Assembly (NCBI RefSeq): GCF_023617305.1
Contig: NZ_CP081485.1
Span: 1,726,501-1,790,500, forward strand
DNA from: Methanobrevibacter sp. TLL-48-HuF1
Lineage (GTDB): Archaea > Methanobacteriota > Methanobacteria > Methanobacteriales > Methanobacteriaceae
Direction of reading: 5' to 3'
Length of the DNA stretch: 64,000 bases
Shown: one piece after another, positions 9,123 through 19,739 of the stretch
Layout: the number at the start of each line of letters is the position of its first letter
How positions within the stretch are numbered: position 1 is the first letter of the stretch
Notes under the pieces: generated by a model
What the model saw: only the letters and a program-made list of their open reading frames with translations
The model's database searches: none
What the model was told of the DNA's origin: nothing
Made by a program: the position numbers and the translations under genes

Positions 9123-11219
9123 TTATAATTTGATTTTTATATCAAGAGCACTTGATCCGTTTTCGTATACGAAAATTGGGTTAATATCCAATTCGGATAT
9201 TTCAGGGAAGTCTAAGGTTAACCTAGCTACTCTTTTAATAGCTTCTTTTACAGCATCAATATCACATGGTGCTTCTCCTCTGTAACCTTTAAGCAATTCG
9301 CTAACTTTAGTGTCATTGATTTGCTCATCAATTTCCTGACTGCTGATACCGTTAGCTAATTTAAAGGATACATCTTCAATAAGGTTAACGTAAATTCCAC
9401 CCATACCAAATGCAATCATTGGTCCGAATTGTTTGTCTTTAATCATACCGACAATTACTTCCTGACCGGTTTCCATCATTTTTTGCACTTCCACACCGTC
9501 AGGTACAATGTCAGGATGTGCTTTTTTAGCATTAGCTATGATTTCATCGAAAGTTGCTTTAGCTTCTTCTTCACTTTCAATTCCTACTTTTACTCCACCG
9601 ATATCTGATTTGTGAAGTATTTTGTCAGAAGCTATTTTAAGTACAACCGGGAATTCCATATCTGCTGCTAATTGGCTTGCTTCATCTGCATTGGTAGCTA
9701 ATTTAATTGGCGCAGCTTCAATTCCATAAGCTTCAGCTACTGCATATGCCTCACTACCAAGTAAGGTGTCTCTGCCGTCAGCTTTAACTTTAGCGAATAT
9801 TTCTTCTACAGCTTTTTTATCGATGTTGTCTAAATCATCAATACAGGAATCAGCTTCTCTGCGTTCCAATTCAGCATAGGTTGTCATAGCTGCAAGTGCA
9901 TCTACTGCATTTTCAGGGAAAACATAAGTAGGCACATTGTGGGATCTTAGTGCATGATTTGCTGCTTCAAAGGTTGGTCCACCCATATTTACAACTAAAA
10001 TAGGTTTTCCGAATTTTTCTCTTTCTTCTAAGATTGCAGCTGCAATTCCGTCTGGGTCTGCAGATGCTGTAGGACAAACCATGATGATTAAACTGTCTAC
10101 TTGATCATCTTTTAAAACAATATCTAATGTTTCTTTGTACCTTTGTACTGGAGCGTCTCCTAAAACATCAATAGGGTTGTTTACACTACCTTCTTCAGGA
10201 ATACCTTTCCTTAATTTTTCTTTTGTTTCTTCATCAAATTGAACAAGTTCCAATCCCTGTCTTTCCATTTCATCTACAGTAAGCACTCCTCCACCACCGG
10301 CATTGGTAATGATAGCTACATTGTTTCCTTCTGGAAGTGGTGCTTTGGAAAATGCCAATCCAATATCAAACAATTCTGCCATGCTGCTTACACGAAGGAT
10401 TCCGGATTGTTCAAAAGCAGTATCAAATGCCAAGTCACTACCTGCTAAAGCACCTGTGTGAGAAGATGCTGCTTCTGCACCAGCATTACTTGAACCGGAT
10501 TTAAGTACAACGATTGGTTTTTTAGCAGTGGTTTTTCTCATTGCTTTAACAAAGTTATCATCATCAGATATTGATTCTAAATAACAGATAATAACTGCAG
10601 TTTCAGGATCTTCAGCTAAATACTCCATTAATTCGGTTTCAGTTACACCAGCTTTGTTTCCAAGACTGATTACTTTACTGAATCCGATTCCTGAAGTAAG
10701 ACTCCAGTCAAGAAGTGCTACCATCATAGCCCCACTTTGGGAAATAAATGCAATATTTCCTTTTGGTGGCATCATTTGTGCAAATGAAGAGTTTAATGGA
10801 GTGTGGGAATCTGTAATTCCTAAACTGTTTGGTCCAATAATATTTATACCATATTCTTTACTAAGTGCAACTAATTCTTCTTCTAATTTTGCACCTTCTT
10901 CTCCAATTTCTTTGAAACCAGCACTAATAACTACCATGTTTTCTACGCCAGCTTCACCACAGTCTTTTATTGATTCATTTACAAAAGCTGCAGGAATGGA
11001 CATAATTACTAAGTCCACCTTTTCAGGAACATCTTTAATATTTTCATATGCTTTTAACCCTTGGATTTCTCCTCCTTTTGGGTTAATTGGGTATACTTTT
11101 CCGTTATATCCTCCAGAGATGATATTATCTATGATAATATAACCTACTTTACCTGGGGTGTTTGAAGCTCCGATTACAGCAACTGAATCAGGTTTAAACA
11201 TTTTATTGAGATCTTTCAT
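9123..11219 (-). CDS. Acetate-CoA ligase (ADP-forming), fused alpha-beta
   Basis: The enzyme interconverts acetyl-CoA (or another acyl-CoA) plus ADP and phosphate with the free acid, CoA and ATP. In this 698-residue fusion the alpha part comes first: a CoA-binding Rossmann domain (SVAVIGASNTPGKVGY, about residue 12) and succinyl-CoA-ligase-like domains with the phospho-His candidate SSHTGALAGSD (about residue 258). The C-terminal beta part is an ATP-grasp domain (EFPVVLKIASDKILHKSDIGG; GMGGIYVNLIEDVSFKLA). AGGAG lies nine bases before the ATG. It is a single gene with its own promoter region. It may capture acetate for assimilation in a methanogen growing on H2/CO2, which is inference. Confidence 0.93.
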   Translation of the reverse strand: MKDLNKMFKPDSVAVIGASNTPGKVGYIIIDNIISGGYNGKVYPINPKGGEIQGLKAYENIKDVPEKVDLVIMSIPAAFVNESIKDCGEAGVENMVVISAGFKEIGEEGAKLEEELVALSKEYGINIIGPNSLGITDSHTPLNSSFAQMMPPKGNIAFISQSGAMMVALLDWSLTSGIGFSKVISLGNKAGVTETELMEYLAEDPETAVIICYLESISDDDNFVKAMRKTTAKKPIVVLKSGSSNAGAEAASSHTGALAGSDLAFDTAFEQSGILRVSSMAELFDIGLAFSKAPLPEGNNVAIITNAGGGGVLTVDEMERQGLELVQFDEETKEKLRKGIPEEGSVNNPIDVLGDAPVQRYKETLDIVLKDDQVDSLIIMVCPTASADPDGIAAAILEEREKFGKPILVVNMGGPTFEAANHALRSHNVPTYVFPENAVDALAAMTTYAELERREADSCIDDLDNIDKKAVEEIFAKVKADGRDTLLGSEAYAVAEAYGIEAAPIKLATNADEASQLAADMEFPVVLKIASDKILHKSDIGGVKVGIESEEEAKATFDEIIANAKKAHPDIVPDGVEVQKMMETGQEVIVGMIKDKQFGPMIAFGMGGIYVNLIEDVSFKLANGISSQEIDEQINDTKVSELLKGYRGEAPCDIDAVKEAIKRVARLTLDFPEISELDINPIFVYENGSSALDIKIKL

Positions 11220-11588
11220 AGGTTTTTTCTCCTAGTTCTTTAATTTTTACCATTATTTAAATTATAATTTTTATGACGTTATAATTTGTAATGATAAATA
11301 ATTAAAAATTATTATACTACTATTTTATGTTCTATTGTTATATAAAGATTGTTGTTATGAACAGTTCTATATCTTTTTAATAATTTTAACAGTATCTTTT
11401 GATACTTTGGTTAGTGTTATAACGAATTTTTTTGCTTATTTTTAGAAGATAAATTTTTTTTAATGGAAATTTTTTTACAGTTGTATCAAAATTTGATGAA
11501 AATATATAACTTATAATAAATATAATATTATATTAACTTAAATTATTATAATTAATTTTTATTCACTGTTAATTTTAGGGGTTAGGAA
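11220..11588. promoter_or_regulatory. Divergent promoter region of acd and the DUF2121 gene
   Basis: On the minus strand a TATA-like CTTTATATAAC (complement of about 11337-11347) would start acd transcription near 11312. A perfect 7-bp inverted repeat with a 3-base spacer (AATAATT, 11297-11303; AATTATT, 11307-11313) overlaps that predicted start and could be an operator. For the plus-strand gene a long AT run (AAAATATATAAC, about 11499-11510) is the likely TATA region. Nothing coding is seen. Confidence 0.4.
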
Positions 11589-12509
11589 ATGAGTTTGATT
11601 ATTGCTTATATTGGAAAAAAAGGATGTGTAATGGCTAGTGATAAAAGAAGAATTGGTTATTTTGGAAATAAAGAGCAGTTAAATGCATTGGAATCCGAGT
11701 TATATAGTGGCAAAATAAAAAATGATGATGAATTTAAAAAGAAAGCTGATGAATATGGCATTGCAATTAAGTTAACTGAAGATGCTACTAAAATAACTAC
11801 TGTAGGAAATTGTGTAAGAGGGGAAGTCACTACTAAAAAAGCCTTTGAAACATACAGAAAAAGAATTTATGGAACTACAATGGGTTACCAAATAGTGGAA
11901 CTGTCAGGCTCTGAAACTGTTTCCAGAGAAGCTGGTGAAAAAGCGATTATTGTATTCGGTAATAAATTTGCCAAACAGGAAGCAGAAAAGCTAATAAATA
12001 AAAAATGGAAACCTTCATTAAGTTTAAAATATATGGGTGACATCTTTGAGGAGATATTAACTGAAATTTCTAGAAAAACACCTACAATTGGAAATGAGTT
12101 TGATGTTTTAATCAAACAGCCTAAATTCAATAAATCAGAAGCTCAAAGACATCTTAATGTAAGTATTGACAAGGATATTAAGGTTTTATCTAAATTCAGA
12201 CAAAAGCTGCAGGAAGATTTAATCCAAAAAAATAAAGAAATAGCGTTAGCTGATAAAATTATTGATAAGGGAGATATTGGTGAAGTTGTTTCAGTCGATG
12301 GAAAAATGCTTCATGTTAAATTAAATAGCAAAACACAGGCTTTTGATGGAAATTGGAAACAGATAGCTAAACCAAATGAAACTGTTTTTATGTTCAGCGA
12401 CAATGGTGATGCAGAACTTGGAGATAAGGTAGTTATCCAGAATGAAAAATTATGTCTTAAAAAGGACAAATCCAATCTTAAGTGTGATATAATTTTATGT
12501 GGTTTATAA
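11589..12509 (+). CDS. DUF2121 family protein, Ntn-hydrolase-like
   Basis: This 306-residue protein matches a family conserved in methanogens. The N-terminus MSLIIAYIGKKGCVMASDKR resembles the first strands of proteasome-type Ntn hydrolases, where a short strand pair precedes an ASDKR-like turn. However, no processed Thr/Ser/Cys nucleophile is exposed at residue 1, so peptidase activity is doubtful. The middle is helical and charged, and the end forms a small beta domain (IGEVVSVDGKMLHVKL). The next gene follows after 14 bases, so both are probably co-transcribed. The family call is fairly sure and the function is unknown. Confidence 0.75.
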   Translation: MSLIIAYIGKKGCVMASDKRRIGYFGNKEQLNALESELYSGKIKNDDEFKKKADEYGIAIKLTEDATKITTVGNCVRGEVTTKKAFETYRKRIYGTTMGYQIVELSGSETVSREAGEKAIIVFGNKFAKQEAEKLINKKWKPSLSLKYMGDIFEEILTEISRKTPTIGNEFDVLIKQPKFNKSEAQRHLNVSIDKDIKVLSKFRQKLQEDLIQKNKEIALADKIIDKGDIGEVVSVDGKMLHVKLNSKTQAFDGNWKQIAKPNETVFMFSDNGDAELGDKVVIQNEKLCLKKDKSNLKCDIILCGL

Positions 12510-12523
12510 AGGGGATTTTTTAA

Positions 12524-13447
12524 ATGAAAATAACATTTTTAGGTACTGGAGGTGGAAGGTTTTCAGCTATCAGTCAACGAAGAATGACTGGCGGTTTTAG
12601 AATTGATAATCTGAACGGGAAAAACTATCATGTTGATCCAGGTCCTGGGGCACTTGTTAGAACTTACCAATTCGGATTTGACCCAAGAAACTTAGATGGT
12701 GTTTTTGTTTCTCATGCACATACTGACCATTATAATGATGCGGAAATTCTCATTGAAGCCATGACCAGAGGAATGACCAAAGAATATGGTGTTGTTTTAG
12801 GAAATAAAAGTGTTCTTGACGGTTATGAGAGATGGGGTCCGGGAATTTCAAATTATCATCAAAGTCATTCTAAAAAATATGTTCTGGAGCCAAATCAGGT
12901 TGAAAACATTAATGGCTGTTCTGTTAAAGGTACAAAAACAGTTCATGGTGACCCTGAAGGTGTAGGATTTCAGATTGATTATAAAGGTTTTAAAATATCC
13001 TATACTTCAGATACGGGATATTTTGAGGATTTGCATAAATACCATGAAGGAGCAGATATTTTAATAGCTAGTGTACTTAGGCCGGGAAATAAATCTATTA
13101 GGGGTCATTTATGTTCACGTAATTTTATTGAGTTATTAAAAGAAGTAAAGCCAAAATTAGCTATTATGACTCACTTTGGTCTTAAAATGTTAAGTATAGA
13201 TCCAATTGATGAAGCAAAAAGAATAACTAAAGAAAGCGGTGTAAAAACATTAGCTGCTTTTGATGGGATGTCTTTTGAAGTAAATACTCAAAATCCTGCA
13301 AGAATTAGAATTAAAACATTAAAAGATGTCAATTCTCAAATTCACAGTTCAAATATTGATTTAAATAGAAGAGAGAGGAAAAATACTTACCAGACTTCAT
13401 TAAAAAATGGGGAAAATGATGAGCTTACAATTGGAAGAAACGGTTAG
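12524..13447 (+). CDS. Metallo-beta-lactamase fold hydrolase
   Basis: The protein has 307 residues with a clear metal-binding motif [10 protein letters not shown] (about residues 64-73). The start [14 protein letters not shown] resembles the RNase Z / MBL group, and downstream metal ligands are likely His in TVHGDPEG, Asp in SYTSDTGYF and His in MTHFGLKM. The last 40 residues are polar and probably disordered. The substrate (RNA, nucleotide or cyclic phosphate) cannot be assigned. It probably forms an operon with the DUF2121 gene and overlaps the end of convergent aroC by four bases. Confidence 0.85.
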   Translation: MKITFLGTGGGRFSAISQRRMTGGFRIDNLNGKNYHVDPGPGALVRTYQFGFDPRNLDGVFVSHAHTDHYNDAEILIEAMTRGMTKEYGVVLGNKSVLDGYERWGPGISNYHQSHSKKYVLEPNQVENINGCSVKGTKTVHGDPEGVGFQIDYKGFKISYTSDTGYFEDLHKYHEGADILIASVLRPGNKSIRGHLCSRNFIELLKEVKPKLAIMTHFGLKMLSIDPIDEAKRITKESGVKTLAAFDGMSFEVNTQNPARIRIKTLKDVNSQIHSSNIDLNRRERKNTYQTSLKNGENDELTIGRNG

Positions 13448-14538
13448 ATTTCCAGATTTGAAGGATGAATATATCCGGATCTAATCATATGGTCTGCAAG
13501 AACAATAGCTACGCTGGATTGAGCTACAATAGTTGCTCTTGGACAGATACAGGGGTCATGTCTTCCCTGGATACTTATTTCCTCAGCTTCCATTTTTTCC
13601 AGATTAACTGTTTTTTGACATTTTGAAATTGAAGGGGTAGGTTTAACTGCGATTCTTGAAATAATAGACATACCATTACTTATTCCACCAATAATTCCTC
13701 CGGAACTGTTGGTTGAGGTATAAATTTCATTATCTTCAATATAGTATTCATCATTAATTTCTGATGCACTGCTTGTAGCTACATCAAAACCAAAACCGAT
13801 TTCCACTCCTTTTACAGCATTTATATTCATTAGAATTCTGGCTAAATCACCATCAAGCCTTTCAAATACTGGTTCTCCAAGTCCTGCAGGAACTCCGACA
13901 GCTACTGTTTCAACGATTCCTCCAATTGAATCCCCTTCCTGTTTTTTAGCTAAAATTAATTCTTCCATAGCTTTAGCAGCTTCTAAATCACCACATCTTA
14001 CGGAATTTTTCTCAACATTTTCTTTTACAGTATCAAAATCATTGCTGTGAGCCATTATGTCACCGATTTGAACAACCTGAGAAACAATTTCGATATTTTT
14101 TGTTTTTAAAAGCTTTTTAGCTATTGCTCCTGCAATTACATGACCTATAGTGATTCTTCCGCTTCCGCGACCACCTCCATTGTAGTCATAATTGCCATAT
14201 TTGCTCATCCAACCGTAATCTCCATGAGATGGACGGGGAGTGTTTTTAAACATTGAGTAATCTTTTGAATGCTGATTATTGTTATAAACAATTCCTGTAA
14301 TAGGTGTTCCGTCAGTTTTACCCTCAAAAATTCCTGATAAAATTTGAACTTCATCTTCTTCTTTACGTGGTGTTGTTACTCCGCTTGTTCCAGGTTTTCG
14401 TTTGTCCAGTTCTTTTTGAATATCTTCAGAGCTTAATTCAAGATTGGCAGGACATCCGTCAATAACTGCTCCAACAGCTTTGCCGTGACTTGATCCGAAG
14501 CTGGTTACTGAAAACATTTTTCCGATTGTATTTCCCAT
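13444..14538 (-). CDS. aroC: Chorismate synthase
   Basis: It converts 5-enolpyruvylshikimate-3-phosphate to chorismate with reduced FMN, the last shared step of aromatic amino-acid synthesis. The 364-residue protein shows the family signatures: [17 protein letters not shown] near the start, a [17 protein letters not shown] block, [22 protein letters not shown] and [11 protein letters not shown]. Length is normal. It is convergent with the metallo-hydrolase and divergent from the EndoIII-like gene. Confidence 0.96.
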   Translation of the reverse strand: MGNTIGKMFSVTSFGSSHGKAVGAVIDGCPANLELSSEDIQKELDKRKPGTSGVTTPRKEEDEVQILSGIFEGKTDGTPITGIVYNNNQHSKDYSMFKNTPRPSHGDYGWMSKYGNYDYNGGGRGSGRITIGHVIAGAIAKKLLKTKNIEIVSQVVQIGDIMAHSNDFDTVKENVEKNSVRCGDLEAAKAMEELILAKKQEGDSIGGIVETVAVGVPAGLGEPVFERLDGDLARILMNINAVKGVEIGFGFDVATSSASEINDEYYIEDNEIYTSTNSSGGIIGGISNGMSIISRIAVKPTPSISKCQKTVNLEKMEAEEISIQGRHDPCICPRATIVAQSSVAIVLADHMIRSGYIHPSNLEI

Positions 14539-14611
14539 ATTTGTTTCTCCAATAAAAATCTTATATTCATAGTAATATAATATAAATTTAATAAATGTTT
14601 TGTTGAGTAGT

Positions 14612-15322
14612 ATGAGTGAAAATAATATTAATCTGATTTATGACAAATTACTTAAGACATATTCCTATCAGGGATGGTGGCCTATTATAGGTTATGACGG
14701 CTCAAATCCCACTAAAACAGGTGCTGTTAAAGGTTATCATCCAAAAGATTATAGTTTTCCAAGAAATTCGAAAGAGCAGTTTGAAATTATAATGGGGTCT
14801 GTTCTGACTCAGAACACTTCCTGGCCTTCAGTAGAAAAAGCATTAAATAATCTAAGTCTTTTAAGTGATTTTTCAGCTGAAAATATTCTTGAACTGGCTG
14901 ATTCCTGTGAAGATGAATTTAAAAAAGCTATTCGCCCTGCAGGTTATTTTAATCAGAAATTTAATTATCTTAAAAATATTGCCAAATTTTATATTTCTTT
15001 AGATGGTGAAATTCCTTCCAGAAAAGAAGTTTTAGCAGTTAAGGGAGTAGGTAATGAAACAGCAGATTCTATTTTACTTTTTGCATATAAACAAAAGCAA
15101 TTTAAAGTGGATGCCTATACTAAAAGGATATTTTCTTATTTGGGATATTTTGATGAAAAAGAAAAGTATATGAATATTAAAAAATTATTTGAAGATAGTT
15201 TTAATGGAGATGTTAATGCATATCAGGAGTATCATGCATTGATTGTTGAGCATGGAAAAAATTACTATCTAAAAAAGCCTTACGGGATTGAAGATACGCT
15301 TTTAAGTGAATTTAAAATATGA
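14612..15322 (+). CDS. Endonuclease III-like HhH-GPD protein without catalytic Lys or Fe-S cluster
   Basis: An ATG at 14612 is preferred to a TTG four codons upstream. The 236-residue protein has the HhH-GPD fold: [17 protein letters not shown], the hairpin [17 protein letters not shown] and the catalytic Asp in [10 protein letters not shown]. The residue that is the Schiff-base Lys in EndoIII (in GVGRKTA) is Glu here (GVGNETA). The C-terminal four-cysteine Fe-S loop is absent. A monofunctional glycosylase or a base-flipping protein is therefore more likely than an AP lyase. It may recognise damaged bases. Confidence 0.85.
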   Translation: MSENNINLIYDKLLKTYSYQGWWPIIGYDGSNPTKTGAVKGYHPKDYSFPRNSKEQFEIIMGSVLTQNTSWPSVEKALNNLSLLSDFSAENILELADSCEDEFKKAIRPAGYFNQKFNYLKNIAKFYISLDGEIPSRKEVLAVKGVGNETADSILLFAYKQKQFKVDAYTKRIFSYLGYFDEKEKYMNIKKLFEDSFNGDVNAYQEYHALIVEHGKNYYLKKPYGIEDTLLSEFKI

Positions 15323-15368
15323 TAAATATTAAGTGTAATATTTTACTAATAATTATGTAGGTGAAAAA

Positions 15369-16370
15369 ATGGTATTTCCAGTTACAAGAATGAGAAGATA
15401 TAGAAAAAACTCTAAAATCAGAGATATTGTTCGTGAAACTAAATTGGACAAAGAAGATTTGATTTATCCTATTTTTTTCAAAGAAGAACTTGAAGGTGAT
15501 GAAAAAGAACCTATTGAATCAATGCCTGGAGAATACAGGTATTCTTTAAATGCAGGTATTGAATTTGCAAAACAATTGGAAGAAAAAGGTTTAAAATCAA
15601 TTATTGTCTTTGGAGTTCCATTACCTGAAAGTAAAGATGAAGTGGCTAGTCCGGATTACTCATCTACAGGAATAGTTCAAAGAGCAATTCGCGAACTTAA
15701 AAAACAGACAGATCTTGTTGTTATCGGTGATGTATGTTTATGCCAATACACTTCTCACGGACACTGCGGATTAATTAAAGAAAATGACGATACTGACGAC
15801 GGAGTGGAAATATTAAATGATGAATCATTGAAATACATTGCTAAAGTAGCTGTTTCTTATGCTAAAGCTGGTGTAGATATAGTGGCTCCTTCTGATATGA
15901 TGGACGGCAGAGTGGATGCTATCAGAACTGCATTGGATGAAAATGGATTTTATAATGTTATGATTATGTCATATTCAGCAAAATATGCATCTGCATTTTA
16001 TGAACCATTTAGAGCAGCAGCTGATTCATCACCAACTTGCGGAAACCGTAAAAGTTATCAGATGGACCCTGCAAATGCCTTAGAAGCAATTAGGGAATGT
16101 GAACTTGATGTTATTGAAGGTGCTGACTTTTTAATGGTTAAACCTGCTTTACCTTACCTGGATATTATTAAAACAATCAGAGAAGAATTTACACTACCTT
16201 TAGTTAGCTATAATGTAAGTGGGGAATACTCAATGATTATGGCAGCTATTGAAAAAGGATTTTTAACTGAAAATGCAATTTTGGAAAGTTTAATCTCTAT
16301 TAAAAGAGCAGGATCAGACCTGATAATCACTAACTTTGCATCATATGTGCTTTTAAATGATTTGCTTTAA
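15369..16370 (+). CDS. hemB: Delta-aminolevulinic acid dehydratase (porphobilinogen synthase)
   Basis: It condenses two 5-aminolevulinate molecules to porphobilinogen, feeding coenzyme F430, cobamide and siroheme synthesis in a methanogen. In 333 residues one sees the three-Cys Zn site [13 protein letters not shown] (about residues 121-133), the first active-site Lys region [16 protein letters not shown] and the Schiff-base Lys in [14 protein letters not shown]. The active site is complete. The ribosome site GGTGAAA precedes the ATG. The next gene follows after nine bases, so they share an operon. hemD of the same pathway lies 27 kb away. Confidence 0.97.
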   Translation: MVFPVTRMRRYRKNSKIRDIVRETKLDKEDLIYPIFFKEELEGDEKEPIESMPGEYRYSLNAGIEFAKQLEEKGLKSIIVFGVPLPESKDEVASPDYSSTGIVQRAIRELKKQTDLVVIGDVCLCQYTSHGHCGLIKENDDTDDGVEILNDESLKYIAKVAVSYAKAGVDIVAPSDMMDGRVDAIRTALDENGFYNVMIMSYSAKYASAFYEPFRAAADSSPTCGNRKSYQMDPANALEAIRECELDVIEGADFLMVKPALPYLDIIKTIREEFTLPLVSYNVSGEYSMIMAAIEKGFLTENAILESLISIKRAGSDLIITNFASYVLLNDLL

Positions 16371-16379
16371 GTTGATATT

Positions 16380-17264
16380 ATGGATTCAAAAACAATAGCT
16401 AAAATAGCTCAAATAGCTTCAGCATTAGAAGTAAGTGGATATCCAAAGCCTGGAAATGTTCATAGAACCCGTGATTTTGAAGATATGGAATTTGAAGACT
16501 TTATAATAAGTGGAATTGTAATTGGGGATACTATTGAAAAAGCAACTTCAAAAGTCAATAAAAACTGTCTTCAGAATGCAAGGTTAGGTAAATACATATT
16601 GGATGCTGTAAAAGAAACAGATAAATGGATAGCTAATAATACAAATCTTGGAATTGTAATGATGATTACTCCAATAGCCTGCGGGGCAGCTATCAGTGAT
16701 GATTTTTCTCAGCTCAGAAAAAATACTTCTCAATTAATGGAAGCAACTACTGTGGAAGATGCAGTGGATTTGTATGATGCAATTAACATTGCAGATGCCG
16801 GCGGAATGGGTGATCAGGATGAGTATGATGTAGCTAGTGAAAATGCAAAAGAAGAATTAAGGGCAAATAAACAAACTATGTTTGATGTTTTAGAGATTTC
16901 TGCACCATGGGACAGATTAGCTAATGAAATGACTACGGGAATGCCTGTTGTTTTTGAAAAAGGTTATCCGACTTACCGTGATTTGAGAAAAACCATGAAA
17001 GCTAATGATGCATGTGTTTTAACCTTTTTAACTATTTTATCTGAAATTCCGGATACTTTAATTTCAAGAAAATATGGTGACAAAAAAGCCAGTGAGGTTT
17101 CATCTCAGGCTAAGGAATTGCTTTTATTTAAGGATGATGGCAGTTTTTCAGATAAATTAAATGAATTTGATAATTATTTATATGAAAACAAATTAAATCC
17201 CGGAACTACTGCTGATTTAACTGCAGCTTCTATTTTTGTCAGCTATCTGGAATCATATTTCTAA
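16380..17264 (+). CDS. CitG/MdcB-like triphosphoribosyl-dephospho-CoA synthase family protein
   Basis: The 294-residue protein carries the family signature SGYPKPGNVHRTRDFEDM near the N-terminus, the Gly-rich helix TPIACGAA and the nucleotide-site motif ADAGGMGDQDEYDV. In bacteria this family makes the prosthetic group of citrate or malonate lyase, but no lyase genes are present. The methanogen substrate is probably another ATP-derived nucleotide. It follows hemB closely. The family is sure, the reaction is not. Confidence 0.82.
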   Translation: MDSKTIAKIAQIASALEVSGYPKPGNVHRTRDFEDMEFEDFIISGIVIGDTIEKATSKVNKNCLQNARLGKYILDAVKETDKWIANNTNLGIVMMITPIACGAAISDDFSQLRKNTSQLMEATTVEDAVDLYDAINIADAGGMGDQDEYDVASENAKEELRANKQTMFDVLEISAPWDRLANEMTTGMPVVFEKGYPTYRDLRKTMKANDACVLTFLTILSEIPDTLISRKYGDKKASEVSSQAKELLLFKDDGSFSDKLNEFDNYLYENKLNPGTTADLTAASIFVSYLESYF

Positions 17265-17420
17265 ATACTTTTTTTTCTTTTTTTATTATCTTCAAAGCCC
17301 ATACTTAAATTAAAATATTTCTTTTCCAATTCCTCTTTTTAAATAAAAGCTATTTTTAGCTAACATTTATAAATTCTATTTACATATATTATAATATTAT
17401 TTATTATTTAAGGTGTTTAA

Positions 17421-18965
17421 ATGAGTGGGGATATTAAAAAAACCATTAGTGAATTACATATTTATGAGAAAAAACTTTTAAAAGAATTGGAAACTAATCC
17501 TGATGCAACTCCTGAGGAAATAGCTAAAAATACGCAAATGGATATTAAATCTGTTATGAGTGCAGCAGGTTCCCTTGCTTCTAAGGATATTATTGAAGTG
17601 GATAAGGATGTTGAAGAAGTTATTTCTTTAACTGATAATGGAAATGAATATGCAGATGGGGGACTTCCAGAACGTAAAATCCTTAAAGTATTGTCTTCCA
17701 AAAAAGAAATGAACATGGGAGATTTAGCTAAAGATGCTAATATTGATAAAAAAGAAACTAACATAGCTATTGGCTGGTTAGTTCGTAAAAATTGGGCTAA
17801 AATCAATAAAGGCATTGTAACTATTACTGAACATGGTCAGGAATCCTTTAAAATCTTAGGAACTGATGAAAAGTTATTAAAACATTTGCAGGAAGCTAAA
17901 AATTCTATTAAAAGTAATTTACCTCCTGAATTATTAGACGGATTTAAAAAACTTAATGACAGGAAAAATATTTTAAATATTAAAAAGAACACCTCACACT
18001 CTTTTAAAATATTAGATAAAGGTGAAGCTATATTAAATGAAGGTTTCACTATTCAAAAACAAGCTACTCAATTAACACACCAACAATTAAAAGACGGGGA
18101 ATGGAAAGATTTGGAATACCGTCCTTATGATATTAATGCTGAAGCTCCAAAAATTTTCCCAGGTAAAAAACATCCTTTAAGGGAAATTATTGATGAAATC
18201 AGAGAAATCTTTTTAAACATGGGATTCAGTGAGGAAAATGGTTCTATTGTAGCTTCTGCATTCTGGAACTTTGATTCTTTATTCCAGCCTCAAGATCATG
18301 CAGCCCGTGAAATGCAGGATACTTTTTATGTTAAAAATCCTTTGACATGTGATTTGCCAGATCAGAAATTAGTTGATGAAACTGCTGAAATTCATAATAC
18401 CGGTGGGGACACAGGTTCTACAGGATGGCAATATGACTGGGATGAGGATGTTGCAAGACAAACAGTTTTAAGAACACATACAACTGGAATCTCAACAAGA
18501 TATTTATATGAGCATGAAGCTCCGTTTAAAATGTTTTCTGTAGGTAGGGTATTTAGAAGAGAAACTATTACTTATAAACACTTGCCTGAGTTCCATCAGG
18601 TAGAAGGGCTTGTTGGCGGTGAAGGTGTTAACTATCAAAACTTAATGGGCTTTTTAAAAGAATTTTATAAAAAATTAGGTTTTGAAGTTAGATTCAGACC
18701 TGCTTACTTCCCATACACTTATTTGTCTACTGAATGTGAAGTTTACCTTGAAGATAAGGAAAGCTGGATTGAACTTGGAGGTTCTGGAATGTTCAGACCT
18801 GAAGTTCTTAAACCGTTAGGTGTAGATGTTCCTGTTCTTGCGTTTGGTTTAGGTATTGAAAGATTAGCTATGATTAGATATGATATTTCTGATATTCGTA
18901 TGCTTTATAAAAGTGATATTAAATGGCTTCGTGAATTGCCTACAACAAATGGAGTTAGGTTATAA
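17421..18965 (+). CDS. pheS: Phenylalanine-tRNA ligase alpha subunit
   Basis: In this 514-residue archaeal type the N-terminal 200 residues hold winged-helix DNA-binding-like repeats ([36 protein letters not shown]). The class II catalytic domain follows: [14 protein letters not shown] (motif 1), [15 protein letters not shown] and [16 protein letters not shown] (motif 2), and [18 protein letters not shown] (motif 3). The Phe-binding [13 protein letters not shown] segment is intact. The beta subunit gene is not in the window. The exonuclease gene starts one base after the stop, which suggests co-transcription. Confidence 0.97.
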   Translation: MSGDIKKTISELHIYEKKLLKELETNPDATPEEIAKNTQMDIKSVMSAAGSLASKDIIEVDKDVEEVISLTDNGNEYADGGLPERKILKVLSSKKEMNMGDLAKDANIDKKETNIAIGWLVRKNWAKINKGIVTITEHGQESFKILGTDEKLLKHLQEAKNSIKSNLPPELLDGFKKLNDRKNILNIKKNTSHSFKILDKGEAILNEGFTIQKQATQLTHQQLKDGEWKDLEYRPYDINAEAPKIFPGKKHPLREIIDEIREIFLNMGFSEENGSIVASAFWNFDSLFQPQDHAAREMQDTFYVKNPLTCDLPDQKLVDETAEIHNTGGDTGSTGWQYDWDEDVARQTVLRTHTTGISTRYLYEHEAPFKMFSVGRVFRRETITYKHLPEFHQVEGLVGGEGVNYQNLMGFLKEFYKKLGFEVRFRPAYFPYTYLSTECEVYLEDKESWIELGGSGMFRPEVLKPLGVDVPVLAFGLGIERLAMIRYDISDIRMLYKSDIKWLRELPTTNGVRL

Positions 18966-19739
18966 ATGTCAGTTAAGCTCGTTTCTTGGAATGTAAATGG
19001 TATCAGAGCAGCCAGTAAAAAGCCAGAGTTTTGGGATTGGTTTAGTAATACTAATGCAGATATTATTAATTTTCAGGAAGTTAGAGCTACTGAAGATTCA
19101 ATACCTGAAAAGTTAACCAATGTCAGTGGATTTAACTCTTATTTTAATGAAGCTGAAAAGAAAGGATATAGCGGTGTCGGCACATTTTCCAAAATCAAAC
19201 CTGAAAATGTTATTAGAGGTTTGGGAGTTGAAGCACTGGATAAGGAAGGTCGTGTACTTAGACTTGAATATAGTGATTTTACTCTTTTCAATATTTATTT
19301 TCCAAATAGTGGAATGAATGCTAAAAGGTTAGACTATAAAATAGACTTCTGTAATGCTTTGCTTGATTTACTTGAAGATTTAAAAAATCAGGGTCAGAAT
19401 TTAATCATTACTGGTGATGTCAATATAGCTCATAATCCGATTGATGTTTATAATCCGGATAATTGTGAAGGTAAATCAGGTTATCTTATTGAAGAACGTG
19501 AATGGTTAGATGATTTGCTGGCTAGCGGTTTTGTTGATACTTTCAGAATGTTTGATAATTCTGGAGATAATTTTACCTGGTGGAGTTATAGAACTCGTGC
19601 AAGAGACCGTAATGCCGGCTGGAGACTGGATTATTTCTTTGTAAATGAAGAATTTAAAAATAAAGTAAAATCAGCAACCATAAAAGATGATGTTTTTGGT
19701 TCTGATCATTGTCCGGTTACTTTGGAACTGGATTTATAA
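18966..19739 (+). CDS. xth: Exonuclease III family AP endonuclease (Mth212-like)
   Basis: The 257-residue enzyme has the EEP-fold motifs: LVSWNVNGIRAA (Asn metal ligand), INFQEVRAT (catalytic Glu), VNIAHNPIDVYNPDN (Asp/Asn pair) and GSDHCPVTLEL (catalytic Asp-His). The loop DNFTWWSYRTRARDRNAGWR is typical of ExoIII. The Methanothermobacter homologue Mth212 also cuts DNA at uracil, which compensates for missing uracil glycosylases; the same role here is inference. It abuts pheS and overlaps the convergent HAD gene by six bases. Confidence 0.94.
   Translation: MSVKLVSWNVNGIRAASKKPEFWDWFSNTNADIINFQEVRATEDSIPEKLTNVSGFNSYFNEAEKKGYSGVGTFSKIKPENVIRGLGVEALDKEGRVLRLEYSDFTLFNIYFPNSGMNAKRLDYKIDFCNALLDLLEDLKNQGQNLIITGDVNIAHNPIDVYNPDNCEGKSGYLIEEREWLDDLLASGFVDTFRMFDNSGDNFTWWSYRTRARDRNAGWRLDYFFVNEEFKNKVKSATIKDDVFGSDHCPVTLELDL

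Noticed and set aside
10654-11142. 162-codon open frame opposite the acd gene
   Set aside because: It is the mirror of a strongly conserved acd segment, has no ribosome site, and its product matches no pattern.
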